Shown here one piece after another: positions 12,485-23,731 of a stretch of 64,000 bases of DNA. The translations under genes were made by a program, and so were the position numbers. Position 1 is the stretch's first letter. Every line of letters begins with the position of its first letter. The notes beneath the pieces are model-generated. The model was not told the DNA's origin and searched no databases. It saw only the letters and a list, made by a program, of their open reading frames with translations. This stretch comes from Sclerotiophoma versabilis. Its lineage: Eukaryota; Ascomycota; Dothideomycetes; Pleosporales; Didymellaceae. The DNA lies in the NCBI GenBank assembly GCA_012274445.1, contig JAAROD010000058.1:1736001-1800000 (forward strand), in the 5' to 3' direction.

Positions 12485-14839
12485 GCCGAAAATTAGAGTT
12501 CAACATTGCATTCGCAAGCCGTTACCGCGACCGCTACCGTCCCGCTTTTCTGGAGCACAAAATCTAAGATCACGCGAGTTGCGGCAGGAACGGCATTCGT
12601 TGCACGTCATCTGAAGGGGAGGACGCCACAATCAATCTCATGTTCGCAGTCTCGAACTTGCAAGCATGTCAAGCGAAATGAGCTCCACATACCCAGAGTC
12701 CCCTCATCTTGAACTCGAACGCACGGCCCCCACCCCACCGAAGAACAACCTCTCATCTCTTGAGATTGCAGCGCAATGTCGTTTACAGAAATGCGCATCC
12801 CCGTCAATGGGCAGGATTGAGCATGCAGCTTACCAGTGTAATCGCCCTCCCGTCATCACTCGCGGACTCTACCCGCTTCTAGCAAGGGTTCCGATCTGAT
12901 GGCTGCATCTGTTTGGCGTCCTCGCACTCGGATCCTTCATCTGCTGCTGGCGCTTCCAAATTCCTGCCTTGCCCTAAGGTGTCATTGCATGATCTCATTG
13001 ATGTATGTCAATGGCAGAGTGGTTGGCATTCACAGGTCTGACATCTTCCGCGTCCCCACCTTCGTCCGGCTGGCTCAGTTGCTGCATGCCTTAAGAGCTT
13101 CCTCGTCAGCAGCTACGCACCCTTCTTGTCGCAGCGACCTTCATAACACTGCTTTTAGCACGTCGGGACGTCGTCAGCATACACTTGCAGGTCCGTCACG
13201 CAGTAGCGTGTCAATTTCCACCTGCGGTTCGTCGTGTTGTCACCCTGGTCTCTGCAGACCATTCGGCCCTTCTACATACATTGACTGCTGTCTCGAGTCC
13301 TTGCTGCAACTTGCAGCTGTTATATCATGGTATAAGCTAGTATATCACAGCTTTGCCGAGCTCTCGGCCTCCGTTTGTGAGCCCATTCGGGCATATGGTG
13401 CTACTTCACAACGGCTCTGGGCTTTCAACTACGCTCAGACATCCCGTCACTAATGTTTCGGGTAATGGTTATCCTCTGCTTTTGGCGTCTTACTGTTGCT
13501 TCTATCGGCGGAGTCCCCCAAACCATTCGGCTATCTCACCTGTGTGCAGTACCTTAGCAGCAACTGCTTGATTTACACATGGTATCTGGCATATCAGCAC
13601 TACTGTATATTTTCAACTGCATCAAGACCGGAGTGCAGGTCATCGGCGCTGTTATCTTTCTTCTCATTGGCGGCGCATAGAACCTTTATGCCGGCTCTTC
13701 TTCATTTCGTCTTCCTTATGGGCTTCCCTGTTGGCTGTAAATTGCTCATCGTATACCCCGGTTCCCATACTTGATTGGTCTTGTTCTTGACAAGTGGGCT
13801 ACACTGTCTCGCGTTTGTCTTTTAGGCTTTGAATATACTTCCAGACGTTGTACTGTACATAACTAGGGATGGGGTCTCGGGTGAGGCGCGTGGTCACCTG
13901 TATCACGGGACCAATGCATGGAGATAGGCTTGCAGTGGGGGTTACCGCTGGACCCGCTGCTTGTGTATATCGTAGTTTTCGGAGCATATGCAGAGTATAA
14001 TATACGGAGCGAGCGATGGGTGACTGGCTTTGTGGTACACCGCTTGTTGGAGCGGCATACCCATCTTGTCGGCGCATCCTGTCTTGCTTTACATGCACAC
14101 AGGTTTTCATCTTCGGGGTTCGACTCGTACGTCAGGCCCTCCAACATCGTACTCTGCTCCGTTTCAACATGCGTCATGCCACCAGTACCGACATTGTGGA
14201 TTATGGCGCGTAGGGAGGCCTGCTGCAGGAAACGATTGGGTTGGCGCCAGACGTGGCGCTTCCTGCAACGCGGCGAGACTACTGATCCTTCTCACCGTGC
14301 CACGAGAAGGGTTCTCGTGCGAGTGAGGCTGCACAGATGGTGTCATGTGTGTATAATGTGAGACAGACCCAGAAGACGGGATTGCGGTCGAGGTGGTAGC
14401 GCAGAGACGGTTCACCGGGAAAAGGCAATACAACTCGAGTAAATCCACATACGATGGCAAAGCCCAAGATTTAAGCGTGCGGGAAACGTGTGGGAACAAC
14501 GGGATGGCATGATCCTGCTTCCTCTTCGTTAGAGCAGAGTGGCGATGCTGACCTCCACCGTTGGTTCCTGCCTGCGCCACGAGGCGGGGCAAGCGTGGCT
14601 GGTGACTGCCCCGCGATGGCCGAATCGGCAAGTACGAGCTGTCAGACGCCGCATGGCAAACAACTCACTCGGTCGCTGCCTGACCAAACTTCTCTCACCC
14701 ACGAACCACATATCGCTCTACCCGCTCTCGCACACTCGAATTGCAGCTCTGCACCAAACAAGCTGCCTATATTCCTACGAGCGCTGCCTCCACCTGACGT
14801 CACACGGTACCTCTCTGAAGCAGAAGCACAGCAGTCAAC
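12485..14839. other. Intergenic: no gene seen (about 2.3 kb)
   Basis: Between the unknown protein gene and NEDD8, on the same strand. It probably holds a 3' UTR at the left and the NEDD8 promoter at the right. Frames at 12899-13453, 13918-14361 and 14164-14631 (minus) reach about 150-180 codons but have no family resemblance or consistent codon preference, so I do not call them. Confidence 0.5.
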
Positions 14840-15312
14840 ATGCAGATCAAGTACGTGCGCCCGCCAGACAGCTTGCTACAGCTCAAACAATTGCGTGCAT
14901 GAATGCTGACATCAGTCTAGAGTACGAACTCTCACCGGCAAGGAAATCGAGCTCGACATTGAACCTGACTACAAGGTACGCCACACCACTACTTTCCTGC
15001 CTTCGTATGAAGCACGCTCCGCACAATCAATCGCATGCATACAGTTCCAAATTATGGCATGAGTCAACTGGCACGTGCTAATTGGGTTCAGGTCTCAAGG
15101 ATAAAGGAGCGCGTCGAGGAGAAGGAGGGTATTCCACCTGCACAGCAGCGCTTGATCTACGGAGGCAAGCAGATGTACGTCCACCAAACACGTCTGAGAG
15201 ATATGAGAAGCTGATGTGTAAATTTAGGGCCGATGACAAGACAGCAGCAGACTACCAGCTCGAAGGTGGCGCAACGCTTCACTTGGTGCTTGCCCTCCGT
15301 GGCGGCTGCTGA
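14840..15312 (+). CDS. RUB1: NEDD8/Rub1 ubiquitin-like modifier
   Basis: This ubiquitin-like protein is conjugated to cullins to activate SCF-type ubiquitin ligases. Four exons, 14840-14850, 14921-14975, 15092-15174 and 15228-15312, splice to 77 aa; introns are 70, 116, 53 bp. The first coding exon is only 11 nt and encodes MQIK with a split Lys codon. NEDD8 signatures run the whole length: [50 protein letters not shown] and [10 protein letters not shown]. The di-glycine is at 75-76, followed by a single Cys77 that must be removed by a UCH-type or NEDD8 protease before conjugation. Ala72, rather than the Arg of ubiquitin, in LALRGG separates NEDD8 from ubiquitin for E1 choice. No single open frame covers the gene, so automated callers may miss it. 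Confidence 0.96.
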
Positions 15313-15716
15313 CTGTCTTCCTATCCTTCCTGAGAATGTTAGATGGTTCGGTGCTGACATCCGTCTCGGTGCGCTAGTTGGATGGCTGTAAGTGCCCTGC
15401 ATACCAAGCCCAGGGCTACTGCGACAAGCATGTGCCTGAAGGCAGACGATCATGACTGGGACACGGCATCATAGAGCCTAGAGAGGAGCCTAGAAAGACT
15501 ACTTGATCCGAATGTGATGGGGCGAAGATACAAATCGATTGGTGGACCTTGGGCTATCCTGTTCTTGATGCCTTATGTCTTATGCCAACGAGTTGGCGTC
15601 ACTGGACACTGCTGACTGCCATACTCTGGTTCCCATCTCGCAGACACCACAACCACACGCAGAGCTCAACGTCGACACCCTAATTCATGCTGCTAACACA
15701 TTCGAGCATACCGAGC
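15313..15716. other. Convergent 3' ends, no gene seen
   Basis: About 400 bp between NEDD8 (+) and the Zn2Cys6 regulator (-). It presumably contains both 3' UTRs and poly(A) sites. I see no separate feature. Confidence 0.6.
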
Positions 15717-18211
15717 TTACAGATTGAACCCAAACCCAAAATTATGGTCGCCTTGAAAGCCACCATCGAATATGCCTATCCCTGCCGTGACCAGACTGTC
15801 AAACTGGCCCCAGCTCGTCAAATCCGCCATGTTTGATGGTAAATAGTTTGAGTTGAATATGGTACTGTCAGGCGTCTGCGGCACATTGCTATTGTTATAG
15901 AATGACGTAGTCATATCCGGACTTGCACCACTATGCGACATCGTCTCCGGAACCGCCAAAATCGTCGAGTTCGTCTGGTTTTGCTCCGAGGAACCAGCAC
16001 CAGGCACAGAGAGCGGTGTTGTGCCTGTGACATCCGATCCGGTTCGATTATGCTGATTTGTCTGCCTCACAGCTTCCAACCTCAGCTCTTCAAGAACGAC
16101 ACAATAGCGTCTTGCCAAACAGTCCGTCTCACTAATACTTTCCAGCTGTCTCTGACATTTCTGCCCTGCAGCATAGTACTCTTCGCACTGCCCCGCTGGT
16201 GAGAGTAGATGCTGTCTGATCCGGTATATATACAACACTACGACCGCGCAAAAGGCGTAGTACTGCGTGAACCAAAACGCCCTGAATAGGTTCGAGGAGG
16301 TGAACACATCGTCCACGACCCGGACAATATTCATTGCAGCGTCTAAGCAACTCGCAATATTCGCACTTGTATCTGCTGGCGCACGATAGCTCGGGTGGCT
16401 CCTAATGCCCGTCAGGTTTGCGAAATTCGACAGCAGGAAGGGTCGGTGGATAAGCAGCATGGCATGGTAGTACGCAAGATTCAGCACGCCACGTTGTCGC
16501 TGGTAGATCGGAATCAGCAAAGAGGATTCAATACCGGCGGCGTCCAGGAATGGTCCGAGTGACTCCCGCCATCTGTCCAGGTCATTTGTATATTTGGCGC
16601 TGAGCTCGATCCGTAGGGCCAGGGACGGCGGTCGAATGGGGTACAGGTCGCGCAGGACGAGGGAGACGATGCGTGTCAGTCTGTTACGTGTTAGCCGTTG
16701 TAGAGACGGGAAATGGTCTCGAGCCTACTTTATATGTTCCACAGGCGCCATCATGTGCGACGGCGACTTCGAAGTCGACGGCGATATATACTGCGGGTGG
16801 AGATCAGAGTCATTGACAACAGTCGGCAGCTCCTGATCAATATCTTCATCCTTGAACGTTCGTGGTCGTCCCAGAGCAGCGGAAAGGTACTTGTCAAGTG
16901 AGTAAGCGACCCAAAACGTCCGTCGCCGGCTCTCCAGCTCCACGTAGTCGACTGTTGCTGAGGGATCGTACCGCCTCCCGCGGTTGAGCCCTATGGCAAG
17001 CGCAAGGTGAGACATCGTTCCGAACAGAGACCAACAATGGTTGATGCGTGATTGTGTTAGGAGATAGAAACACTGCAGAAGTCGTGCTTGCACACTCGCT
17101 AAACGGACTGCGCCGCGCTCTTTAGAGAGTTGGTGCTCGGCGGCGAAGAAGTAGCGTGCGCTGTTCTCCTGTGTAGTGCTACCTGGTGGCATGTAGGCTT
17201 GTGCTTGCGCAAAGACTATGAGAAGTAGTGCCGTCTTTGCTGCTGCATCTTCTTTCGCATGCATGTCGCCCTGCGTCTCGTAGAATTCGTGCACCCATTT
17301 CTCTATGGTTGGCCGGTGGATGAAGCGATGCGTTGGAGCGGCATAGTCGAAATATCTTTCGACCAGTCGTTGCGCATCAGGCTTGGGCGGCAGCACGAAG
17401 AAAGTTGGGTCGAAGTCTGGTAGCGGTGAGTCTCCCCAGGCGAAGATGGAAGAGTCCCGAGATGTTGGTGTGTTTTGATGCAGTCGCTTTTGTATTCGGA
17501 TCAGGAACGAGACTCCGGAAGAAGAGCCAACGTAATGGCCTTGGGAATCAGTTTGCGCCTGTGCTGGTTCTGGCGAAGTTCTCGACGGTGGATCACGATT
17601 GGCGTCCTCATTGTTGCTGTTGACTCTGTTGACTCTTTCCAGGATCGGGCGATCATGTGCTGACGGTGTGTTGAAGCCTTGTCCTGCATACTGAAAAGAG
17701 GGTAAGTCTCTAAGTGGATTGTCTTCAATAGGTAATGTGTTTGGCTGTGTGATACCGGCTTTGGAAGCTGCTGACATGGCAGCCTCATCGACCATAACTG
17801 ATGGCAGTCTACCGCGAGTGTACTGCGCGGTGTACTCGCACGATAGACCAGCTCGGAGACAGAGTGTACATGGGCAGCGGCCTGTGCATCGCGTTTTCTT
17901 TCTGAACATTTGTCAATAACCTGATACACATTATAAACGTTATTTTCGAGTTGGCAGATGAGGCCAGATGTGTGCCTTCTACGAAATCATTAAACTCACT
18001 TCTTGCATCTATCGCACGCTCTGCTAACCCTAGTTCGTTCTCTTTCTTCTCTACGACGTTTGGCTGGTGGAGATCGCTGCTCACTTGACCCAGCAATTGA
18101 GGGCGTCGTTGCCGAGGTTGCCGGACCTTCTGCAAGGTCGCTGTTGCGGTTGGCAGGGACCCATGATTGCGGGCTCACTCCAGCATCAGAGGGTTCTTGT
18201 GGGGGGCTCAT
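15717..18211 (-). CDS. Zn2Cys6 fungal transcription factor with fungal_trans domain
   Basis: A nuclear DNA-binding regulator. Exons 18211-18000, 17901-16729 and 16680-15717 give 782 aa. The 98-bp first intron splits the zinc cluster and the 48-bp second interrupts the middle homology region. Joined, the cluster is Cys66, 69, 76, 82, 85 and 92 (C-x2-C-x6-C-x5-C-x2-C-x6-C). An extra Cys80 lies in CTGRCPC. A basic stretch, AKRRREERERTR, precedes it. Residues about 240-480 match the fungal_trans region, including PTHRFIHRPTIEKW, WSLFGTMSHLALAIGLNRG and RRRTFWVAYSLDKYLSAALG. The C-terminal 120 residues are Ser/Thr/Asn-rich, like an activation tail. The start is the first in-frame ATG. A CAG acceptor just 5' of it hints at an intron in the 5' leader or a further upstream exon. 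Target genes are unknown; neighbours do not suggest a pathway. Confidence 0.92.
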
Positions 18212-20128
18212 GGCATCCACTGCAAATAGGGATTAGTCGATAGGCGATGCTCGAGGTGGATAACATACGGAGTCATTGTCCGAAGATCGTGGGGACGGAA
18301 AAGCGAACTGGCGCCACACGTGACACTGTGGCCCGGATAAACGCGACTCGCTACTAGTCGACTCTTTCATCCTGACGGGGCTTCTAGCAAGAATTTCTAA
18401 GTTGAAAAGTAACGATTTTATGAAACCAAAGTATTGGATGTTACACGAATCTTCTTGTGCACGAAGACCACACCCATTACTCCTCCCGTTCACACCTAAT
18501 GTCACTTGCGTTTGAACTTTGGCCATCCGAACCACATGCGTGCTCGAGCTGCCTGCTGAAGTGCCTCGCCAAATCAAAATCCACATCGGTTTCTGGATGT
18601 GGCTGTTTAAGAAATTGTATTCTGTGTGATAGTCCCGATTCAGACGAAGGCATGAGCTGCCACGCTGACCCGTGCAGCGTCTGAACTGGAAACCCAAGAC
18701 CAGTAGATGAAACAGCGGCTCATCTCTTGGGACAGATAGACAGCACAGGGTCGTACGGCTTCCAAGAGTCCCCAGTTGTGACAGTGAATATCACGCAACA
18801 CTCACCTACACAGAAGGGACAGCGATGCACGTCTGGTGGGTGTTTTACTTAAGCAATGTCTCTGAAAATCATACTATTAAGCATTTTAAGTCCAAAGAGC
18901 ATGTCGCCTTTCGCCCGATGCTCAGCGTTACGAAGATGGGTGATGTCAGTAGGGCATATGGTCAAACCTTTCATGTGCGAGCGCGAGTGAGATGATCGTT
19001 GTAGACCAAAAACGGCGGGTGAAACGCACACTATAAGCTAGTAGAAAAGTAATGGTAAAATGTGGAGTTGCCAGATGTAAACGCAACACATGCATAGAAG
19101 GCTGTTCAGATTTTGTATTCGCAATAGCGACAGTGACAGCTAACAGCAGCTGCAGTCACACTTTGCCTCCCGTTCCGTGCTTGGATTGAGATTCGAGATA
19201 CCTCGCAGGGTTCATCGCTTCTGAATACTAAGCTAAGTAAAACTTCATATCAAATTTGTTGGAATATATTCCTTGCTTACGCAAATCCTTCGGCATTGCA
19301 CGCATTTTGACTGCTTTTGTGAGATATGATGTGCATTGGTGGCTCACATACCCAATTCTTGCTGCTTTTTGACGTGTCCATAGATTGATTTAACCAGCTT
19401 GCTGTGTTGTATCCTCCTCACCAGTGTCTTCCGTAAAATCGCTGAAGCTGGTGTTTTCGTCTTCTTTGTCCTCTCCGCCCCCTATTCCATCTTCTCAAAT
19501 TGCACCATGTTCTTCTTCCTATCATGTGTGCCTCACCAGAGACGGGCTTTGGATTTCCTAGAGGCAAAGAAGTTCCTACGCAGTGATAGAGAGTGAAGGA
19601 ACTAAGTGGCCTAGCAGGCTTTGCATTTACAGAGTGCATGCAAGAGGTTGATAGTGTACAGAGTATCAAGCCACTCATTAGGGAGCGAGAACAGTAGTAA
19701 GGGCAGCGTGTGACTGAACTGGAGATCGGACATACCGAGTTCTAAGGTTAAACGAGTTGGGAGTGGAGTAGCAGCTGGACCCTGGCCTTGAAAGAAGGTG
19801 TCAGATTAGCGTATTGAGAATGAGACGCGTGATGTTGCTATTGCGCAGGTCGACCTTGCTATAGATGCCGTGCAGAAGAAAGGATCTTGTTGAGTAGTAA
19901 ATACTGCGCTGTCCTGCTTTGGCGACAGCGGATCTGGTGAGAGATATCGGTTGAGATTATGCACAGTTCAAAGGTAGGCGCAGAAACCTCGACCTCACAA
20001 ACATTTGGTTAGAAGAAGTTCCTAAAAAATATCGTTGATTATGGCATCAACATTGTTCTGTAACGACGACAAAAATGTCAGCTTTTCAGCTCAAGAGGTG
20101 GTTCTCAGTCAGACAATATCGCAAAAAA
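18212..20128. other. Intergenic: regulator promoter and AT-rich stretch
   Basis: About 1.9 kb between the transcription factor start and tRNA-Val. The segment around 18840-20100 is noticeably more AT-rich than its surroundings. I see no gene, repeat or element ends in it. Confidence 0.5.
20123..20128 (-). terminator. Pol III terminator of tRNA-Val
   Basis: A run of six T on the minus strand begins immediately after the discriminator base of tRNA-Val, the usual RNA polymerase III stop. Confidence 0.8.
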
Positions 20129-20213
20129 TGATTCGACCCGGACTTGAACCGGAGACCTTCAGTGGACTAACAGTATGTTAGACTGACGTGATAACCAACT
20201 ACACCATCGAACC
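20129..20213 (-). tRNA. tRNA-Val (anticodon AAC) with 11-nt intron
   Basis: On the minus strand a complete cloverleaf folds. The acceptor stem GGTTCGA pairs with TCGAATC (one G-T), followed by discriminator A. The D arm contains GTAGTTGGTTA, the anticodon stem is TCAGT/ACTGA, the variable loop AGGTC, and the T arm TCCGG-TTCAAGT-CCGGG. The anticodon loop reads CTAACA, then an 11-nt intron, then C, which places the intron after position 37 as in nuclear eukaryotic tRNAs. Anticodon AAC decodes Val GTT and GTC. The intron contains TGTTAG, fully complementary to the loop CTAACA, so the precursor can form the extended helix the splicing endonuclease needs. Six T residues follow directly (20128-20123), a pol III terminator. 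Confidence 0.95.
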
Positions 20214-20643
20214 GTATGTTGAGTTTCGTGAAGGAACAATCTTTTTAACAATATATATACTGGAAAAAATGCGAACAAAACGCCTGATCCTGTAAGTATT
20301 CAACCTTATCAAAAATGCAAGAGATTGTGATTGGAAGTCAGTGAAATAGACTATAAGTATATCTACCCCGCTTCGTTGATGCAAGATAGTTCCAAGCTCT
20401 GGGCACTTGGACAGAGGACTACAGAAAGCTTCTCAAAATGCAACAACATGGTAGCGCCAGATCCTGGAATAATATAAGCCAGCGAGCAGAAGTCTTGTTC
20501 TGCATCTCTGACTCTACCCGGGAAGACGTTGTATGTTGTTCTAGATTATCCGCGGTGAGGTTGAAAAGACTGAGTGGGGCATCCCCTCCACCCGCATCTC
20601 GCAGCTCAGGCTTGAGCTCTCGAGAAACATCAACCAACCAAAC
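20214..20643. other. Intergenic: shared upstream region of tRNA-Val and Ecm15-like gene
   Basis: About 430 bp between divergently transcribed tRNA-Val and the UPF0045 gene. The tRNA-proximal part is AT-rich and includes TATATATA near 20250, in the place of a pol III upstream element. Nothing else is recognised. Confidence 0.5.
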
Positions 20644-21044
20644 ATGGCGAGCATCGATATCTCAGACATCAAGACACCGCCGTCTTGCACGGCAGACTTC
20701 TGCCTGATCCCGCTAGGCACACCGACAGCGAGCGTGTCGAAGGAAGTTGCGGAGGTGCAACGAATCTTGAAGAGGAGTGGACTGAACTACTCCATGCATT
20801 CGGCCGGGACAACGCTTGGTATGCATTCAGCATCACACGCAGGCTATCGCACCACTGACATGTATGTTTAGAGGGCTCATGGGATGACTGTATGCGAGTC
20901 ATTGGACAGTGCCATGCTCTGCTGCATCAGAATGGCGTCGTCAGGATTCAGAGCGATATCAGGATTGGCACCAGAACAGACAAGAAGCAAGGCTTCAAGG
21001 ACAAGGTCGAGGCTGTGGAGAAGATACTGAAAGAGGATAATTGA
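20644..21044 (+). CDS. ECM15: Ecm15/UPF0045 (thiamine-binding-like) protein
   Basis: Two exons, 20644-20818 and 20872-21044, with a 53-bp intron and a split Glu codon, give 115 aa. The fold-family signatures are clear: an N-terminal beta strand followed by CLIPLGTPTASVSKEVAEVQ, then GLNYSMHSAGTTLEG across the splice, VIGQCHALLHQNGVVRIQSD, and RTDKKQGFKDKVEAVEKIL. This matches the small MTH1187/YkoF-like family that includes yeast Ecm15 (YBL001C), a ferredoxin-like protein that forms oligomers. Bacterial and archaeal relatives have been linked to thiamine or hydroxymethyl-pyrimidine binding. The cellular role in fungi is poorly defined, and the wall phenotype behind the ECM name may be indirect. 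Length is normal for the family, and it probably acts in the cytosol because no targeting sequence is visible. Confidence 0.92.
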
Positions 21045-21946
21045 GCTCTCGAATCTTCTATAGCGTTAAGTCGCACTGCTGGCTGCTGTATGCAAGGCTA
21101 TACGTGCTTCAATTATCACAACAAGAATCACGCCAAAGTACAACACAAAACAACGCGACCGCAATACTTCCCCAGGTTATGGACAGGCAATCTGTTGGCC
21201 CAGGTGACTCACTATCGATAGATCCACGACCTCCTTTCTTCGATTGGTCGCTTTTGAACGGATGTGCCTGAAATACTGGGGTTGCTGGCTGAGTTGGCGG
21301 TCTTCTGGAAGGGTTCTGTGGCTCGTGAGGGCTCAGGCAGATGTTTTGACAAGGATACGCACTAGGATGCGCGTCACATGAAATTAAGGATGCTTGCTCG
21401 GCTGGCAGGTGCGAGACAGGTTCGACAAGTCGTGCTTGCCTCTCCAAACCCTTGATAAACAGCCAGACGCTCCTCTCCTTCTTTGGGTCTTTAGCCACAC
21501 ATCAATAGTGTTCACTGTCAACCTTCTTTCGCGTTTCACAAGCCTGCCGCGGTTCGTCCGGAGTTCAGCCCTGCGTTAGCGAGTGGTGCACGGTTGCCGC
21601 GCAAAAGTTGGTTCCCTGCGCGCTGAGCTCATAGCATCCCTAAGGCTCCCGACCCTTCCCCATATCCGAGAAATTCTTGCTGTACCCATACAGCTCACTC
21701 CACCATCACCTGCACGGCCAGCAAGCATCGCTGAAGCACGTCGCTTACCATCACTCGCACGGGTGACGCATTTTTCCACCCATACACAGCCCCAAACCCG
21801 CCGTGTGCCCAGAAACCGTTCACACGGCGACCAAGATCAGAGGCATGCACGCGACACCCCCAGCTGCCATCCACCAACCCACGCATCGGCACTTTTCGTC
21901 GCTAGGAGCTTCAACGCTTCTCCACACCTGAGCACAACCACCAGCA
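21045..21946. other. Intergenic: Mdm34 promoter, no gene seen
   Basis: About 900 bp between two plus-strand genes. The right part is C-rich and contains the leader of the Mdm34 gene. There are no supported frames. Confidence 0.55.
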
Positions 21947-23731
21947 ATGGCTTTCAACTTCAACTGGTCGCCACTTCTGGCGGACACCTCTCGCGCGCGA
22001 GATATGCTCACAACGGCGCTGAACAAATCGCCGAAGCCGCCTATCATCGTTGACGACATCATTGTCACCGAACTCAACCTCGGGTCAACACCACCAGAAC
22101 TGGAGATCTTGGAGATTGGCGACCTGGCAGAAGATCGATTTAGGGGCATCTTCAAGATGGCATATACTGGTGATGCGTTTCTGACTTTGAAAACGAAAGT
22201 CCAGGTCAACCCGCTGAAGACGCACCTATCGACAAAGCCGGACTTCGCATCGCCACAACCTCTGGCAGCAGCATCTGGTCTGACAATACCGCTGTCGATT
22301 ACACTGTCCAACTTCCGTTTATCAGGCTTCGTGATATTGGTGTTCTCGAAACAGAAGGGCTTGACACTGGTATTCAGGAACGATCCCCTGGAGTCCCTTA
22401 AGGTTTCTTCCACATTCGATTCGATACCTTTCGTCCGCGACTATTTGCAGAAGGAAATTGAGGGACAGTTGCGGGTACTGTTCATGGAGGATCTGCCTGC
22501 CATCATCCATCGATTATCATTACGTTTGTGTTCGCCGGAATTCCGAGAAATGGAGGAGGAAAGGCTGGAGGGCACCAACGACGGCGCTGCCGCTGTAGAC
22601 CCATTTGCGACTTCTCCCCAAGACGCAGTCGATGCGTTCGGCAACCCTCTCGACGAATCGCAGATCTCCGAGATCGCCCTCGATCCTGTTGGTGAAATCC
22701 ACGCATCCTTCTCACAGAAGAACATCCTCCGCCTAGCCGCCCTCTCTGAATCACAACGTACCTTGTCACTCTTCACACCCGGTATTCGAGATGCTGTGTT
22801 TCGTGCTTGGGCTGGGCCAGATCGAGATGCGTCCGGCACCGCTACACCGGCGCTCACAAGAGGTAGCTTGTCAAGGATACAATCCACTTTCGGCACCATG
22901 AAGTCAGGCGCGTCATCTATCGCCTCCGGAAGCCAGGGCACCCACGACACCCACGAAACGCATGACTCACGCCCGACTGTATCTTCTACTACCTATTCGA
23001 TGTCAGGCCTGACACTAGGTGCCGGACGATCACGCACCGGTGGCATGCGAAAGCGCAAGAAGCGTGTAGTAGACCTCCGCAAGAAGACAACTGAGGCTAA
23101 CACTGATACCACATCAACTGATGGTCAGAGCGAGATGGCAAGCACCTACGCTTCGGAGACTTCGAGCGTCATGCACGAAGAAAGGGAAGCTGGAGAGGTT
23201 ACTACGCCACCTCGAAGCCCCGTCCGACCTGGCCTGCAGCAAGACGGGCCGCATAATATCCTTGACTACGGGGAGCCCAGCACAATCGCCGACAACACAG
23301 CATCCACCGAGACGCTACTTCCTGCCGCACCCCTTCTCTCAGAACCAATGAGGACGTCAAGATCGAAGGCGAAGCAGCGTGATGCCTACAACGATGAAAC
23401 CATCAAAGCCTGTCCCTCTAGAAGACCTCCACTCTCGCACAACCAGATTCGCCAGGCCCAGCAATCCACATCACCCCTACTCCGCTCCCTATCGTTCGAC
23501 AAAATCGCGCTCATATCGCCACCAAACGAGGCCGAAAGCTCGGGTGGTATCCTCGAGCAAGCGTGGATGACCAAGATGGCACAAGAGATTGCAAGGAAGG
23601 TGCAGCAAGAGAAGGAGCGCGAGTCCTCTTCTCGAGATCAGTCACCCCTTGCTCGAAGATCCAAAGGCCCCACCGGAGGCATTTGGGCTTCTATGGACGA
23701 GCTAGAGGCACCCCCTGCTTATGTTGCTTAG
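21947..23731 (+). CDS. MDM34: Mdm34, ERMES ER-mitochondria tether subunit
   Basis: A single exon of 594 aa. Mdm34 sits in the outer mitochondrial membrane as part of the ERMES complex (with Mmm1, Mdm10 and Mdm12), which tethers ER to mitochondria and carries phospholipids. Residues 1-200 are the SMP lipid-binding domain and match the family closely: MAFNFNWSPLLAD at the very start, IIVDDIIVTELNLGSTPPEL, EIGDLAEDRFRGIFKMAY, TIPLSITLSNFRLSGFVIL and SIPFVRDYLQKEIEGQLRVL. The remaining two thirds are Ser/Thr/Pro-rich and probably disordered, with a basic patch at about 366-378 (MRKRKKRVVDLRKK). Conservation at residue 1 fixes the start. Lack of introns and length near 600 aa fit filamentous-fungal orthologues. 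Confidence 0.97.
   Translation: MAFNFNWSPLLADTSRARDMLTTALNKSPKPPIIVDDIIVTELNLGSTPPELEILEIGDLAEDRFRGIFKMAYTGDAFLTLKTKVQVNPLKTHLSTKPDFASPQPLAAASGLTIPLSITLSNFRLSGFVILVFSKQKGLTLVFRNDPLESLKVSSTFDSIPFVRDYLQKEIEGQLRVLFMEDLPAIIHRLSLRLCSPEFREMEEERLEGTNDGAAAVDPFATSPQDAVDAFGNPLDESQISEIALDPVGEIHASFSQKNILRLAALSESQRTLSLFTPGIRDAVFRAWAGPDRDASGTATPALTRGSLSRIQSTFGTMKSGASSIASGSQGTHDTHETHDSRPTVSSTTYSMSGLTLGAGRSRTGGMRKRKKRVVDLRKKTTEANTDTTSTDGQSEMASTYASETSSVMHEEREAGEVTTPPRSPVRPGLQQDGPHNILDYGEPSTIADNTASTETLLPAAPLLSEPMRTSRSKAKQRDAYNDETIKACPSRRPPLSHNQIRQAQQSTSPLLRSLSFDKIALISPPNEAESSGGILEQAWMTKMAQEIARKVQQEKERESSSRDQSPLARRSKGPTGGIWASMDELEAPPAYVA

Noticed and set aside
12899..13453. 184-codon plus-strand frame downstream of the Pro/Gln-rich gene
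   Set aside because: No recognisable domain and Cys/Ser/Leu-rich random-like composition in pyrimidine-rich DNA; probably untranslated or intergenic.
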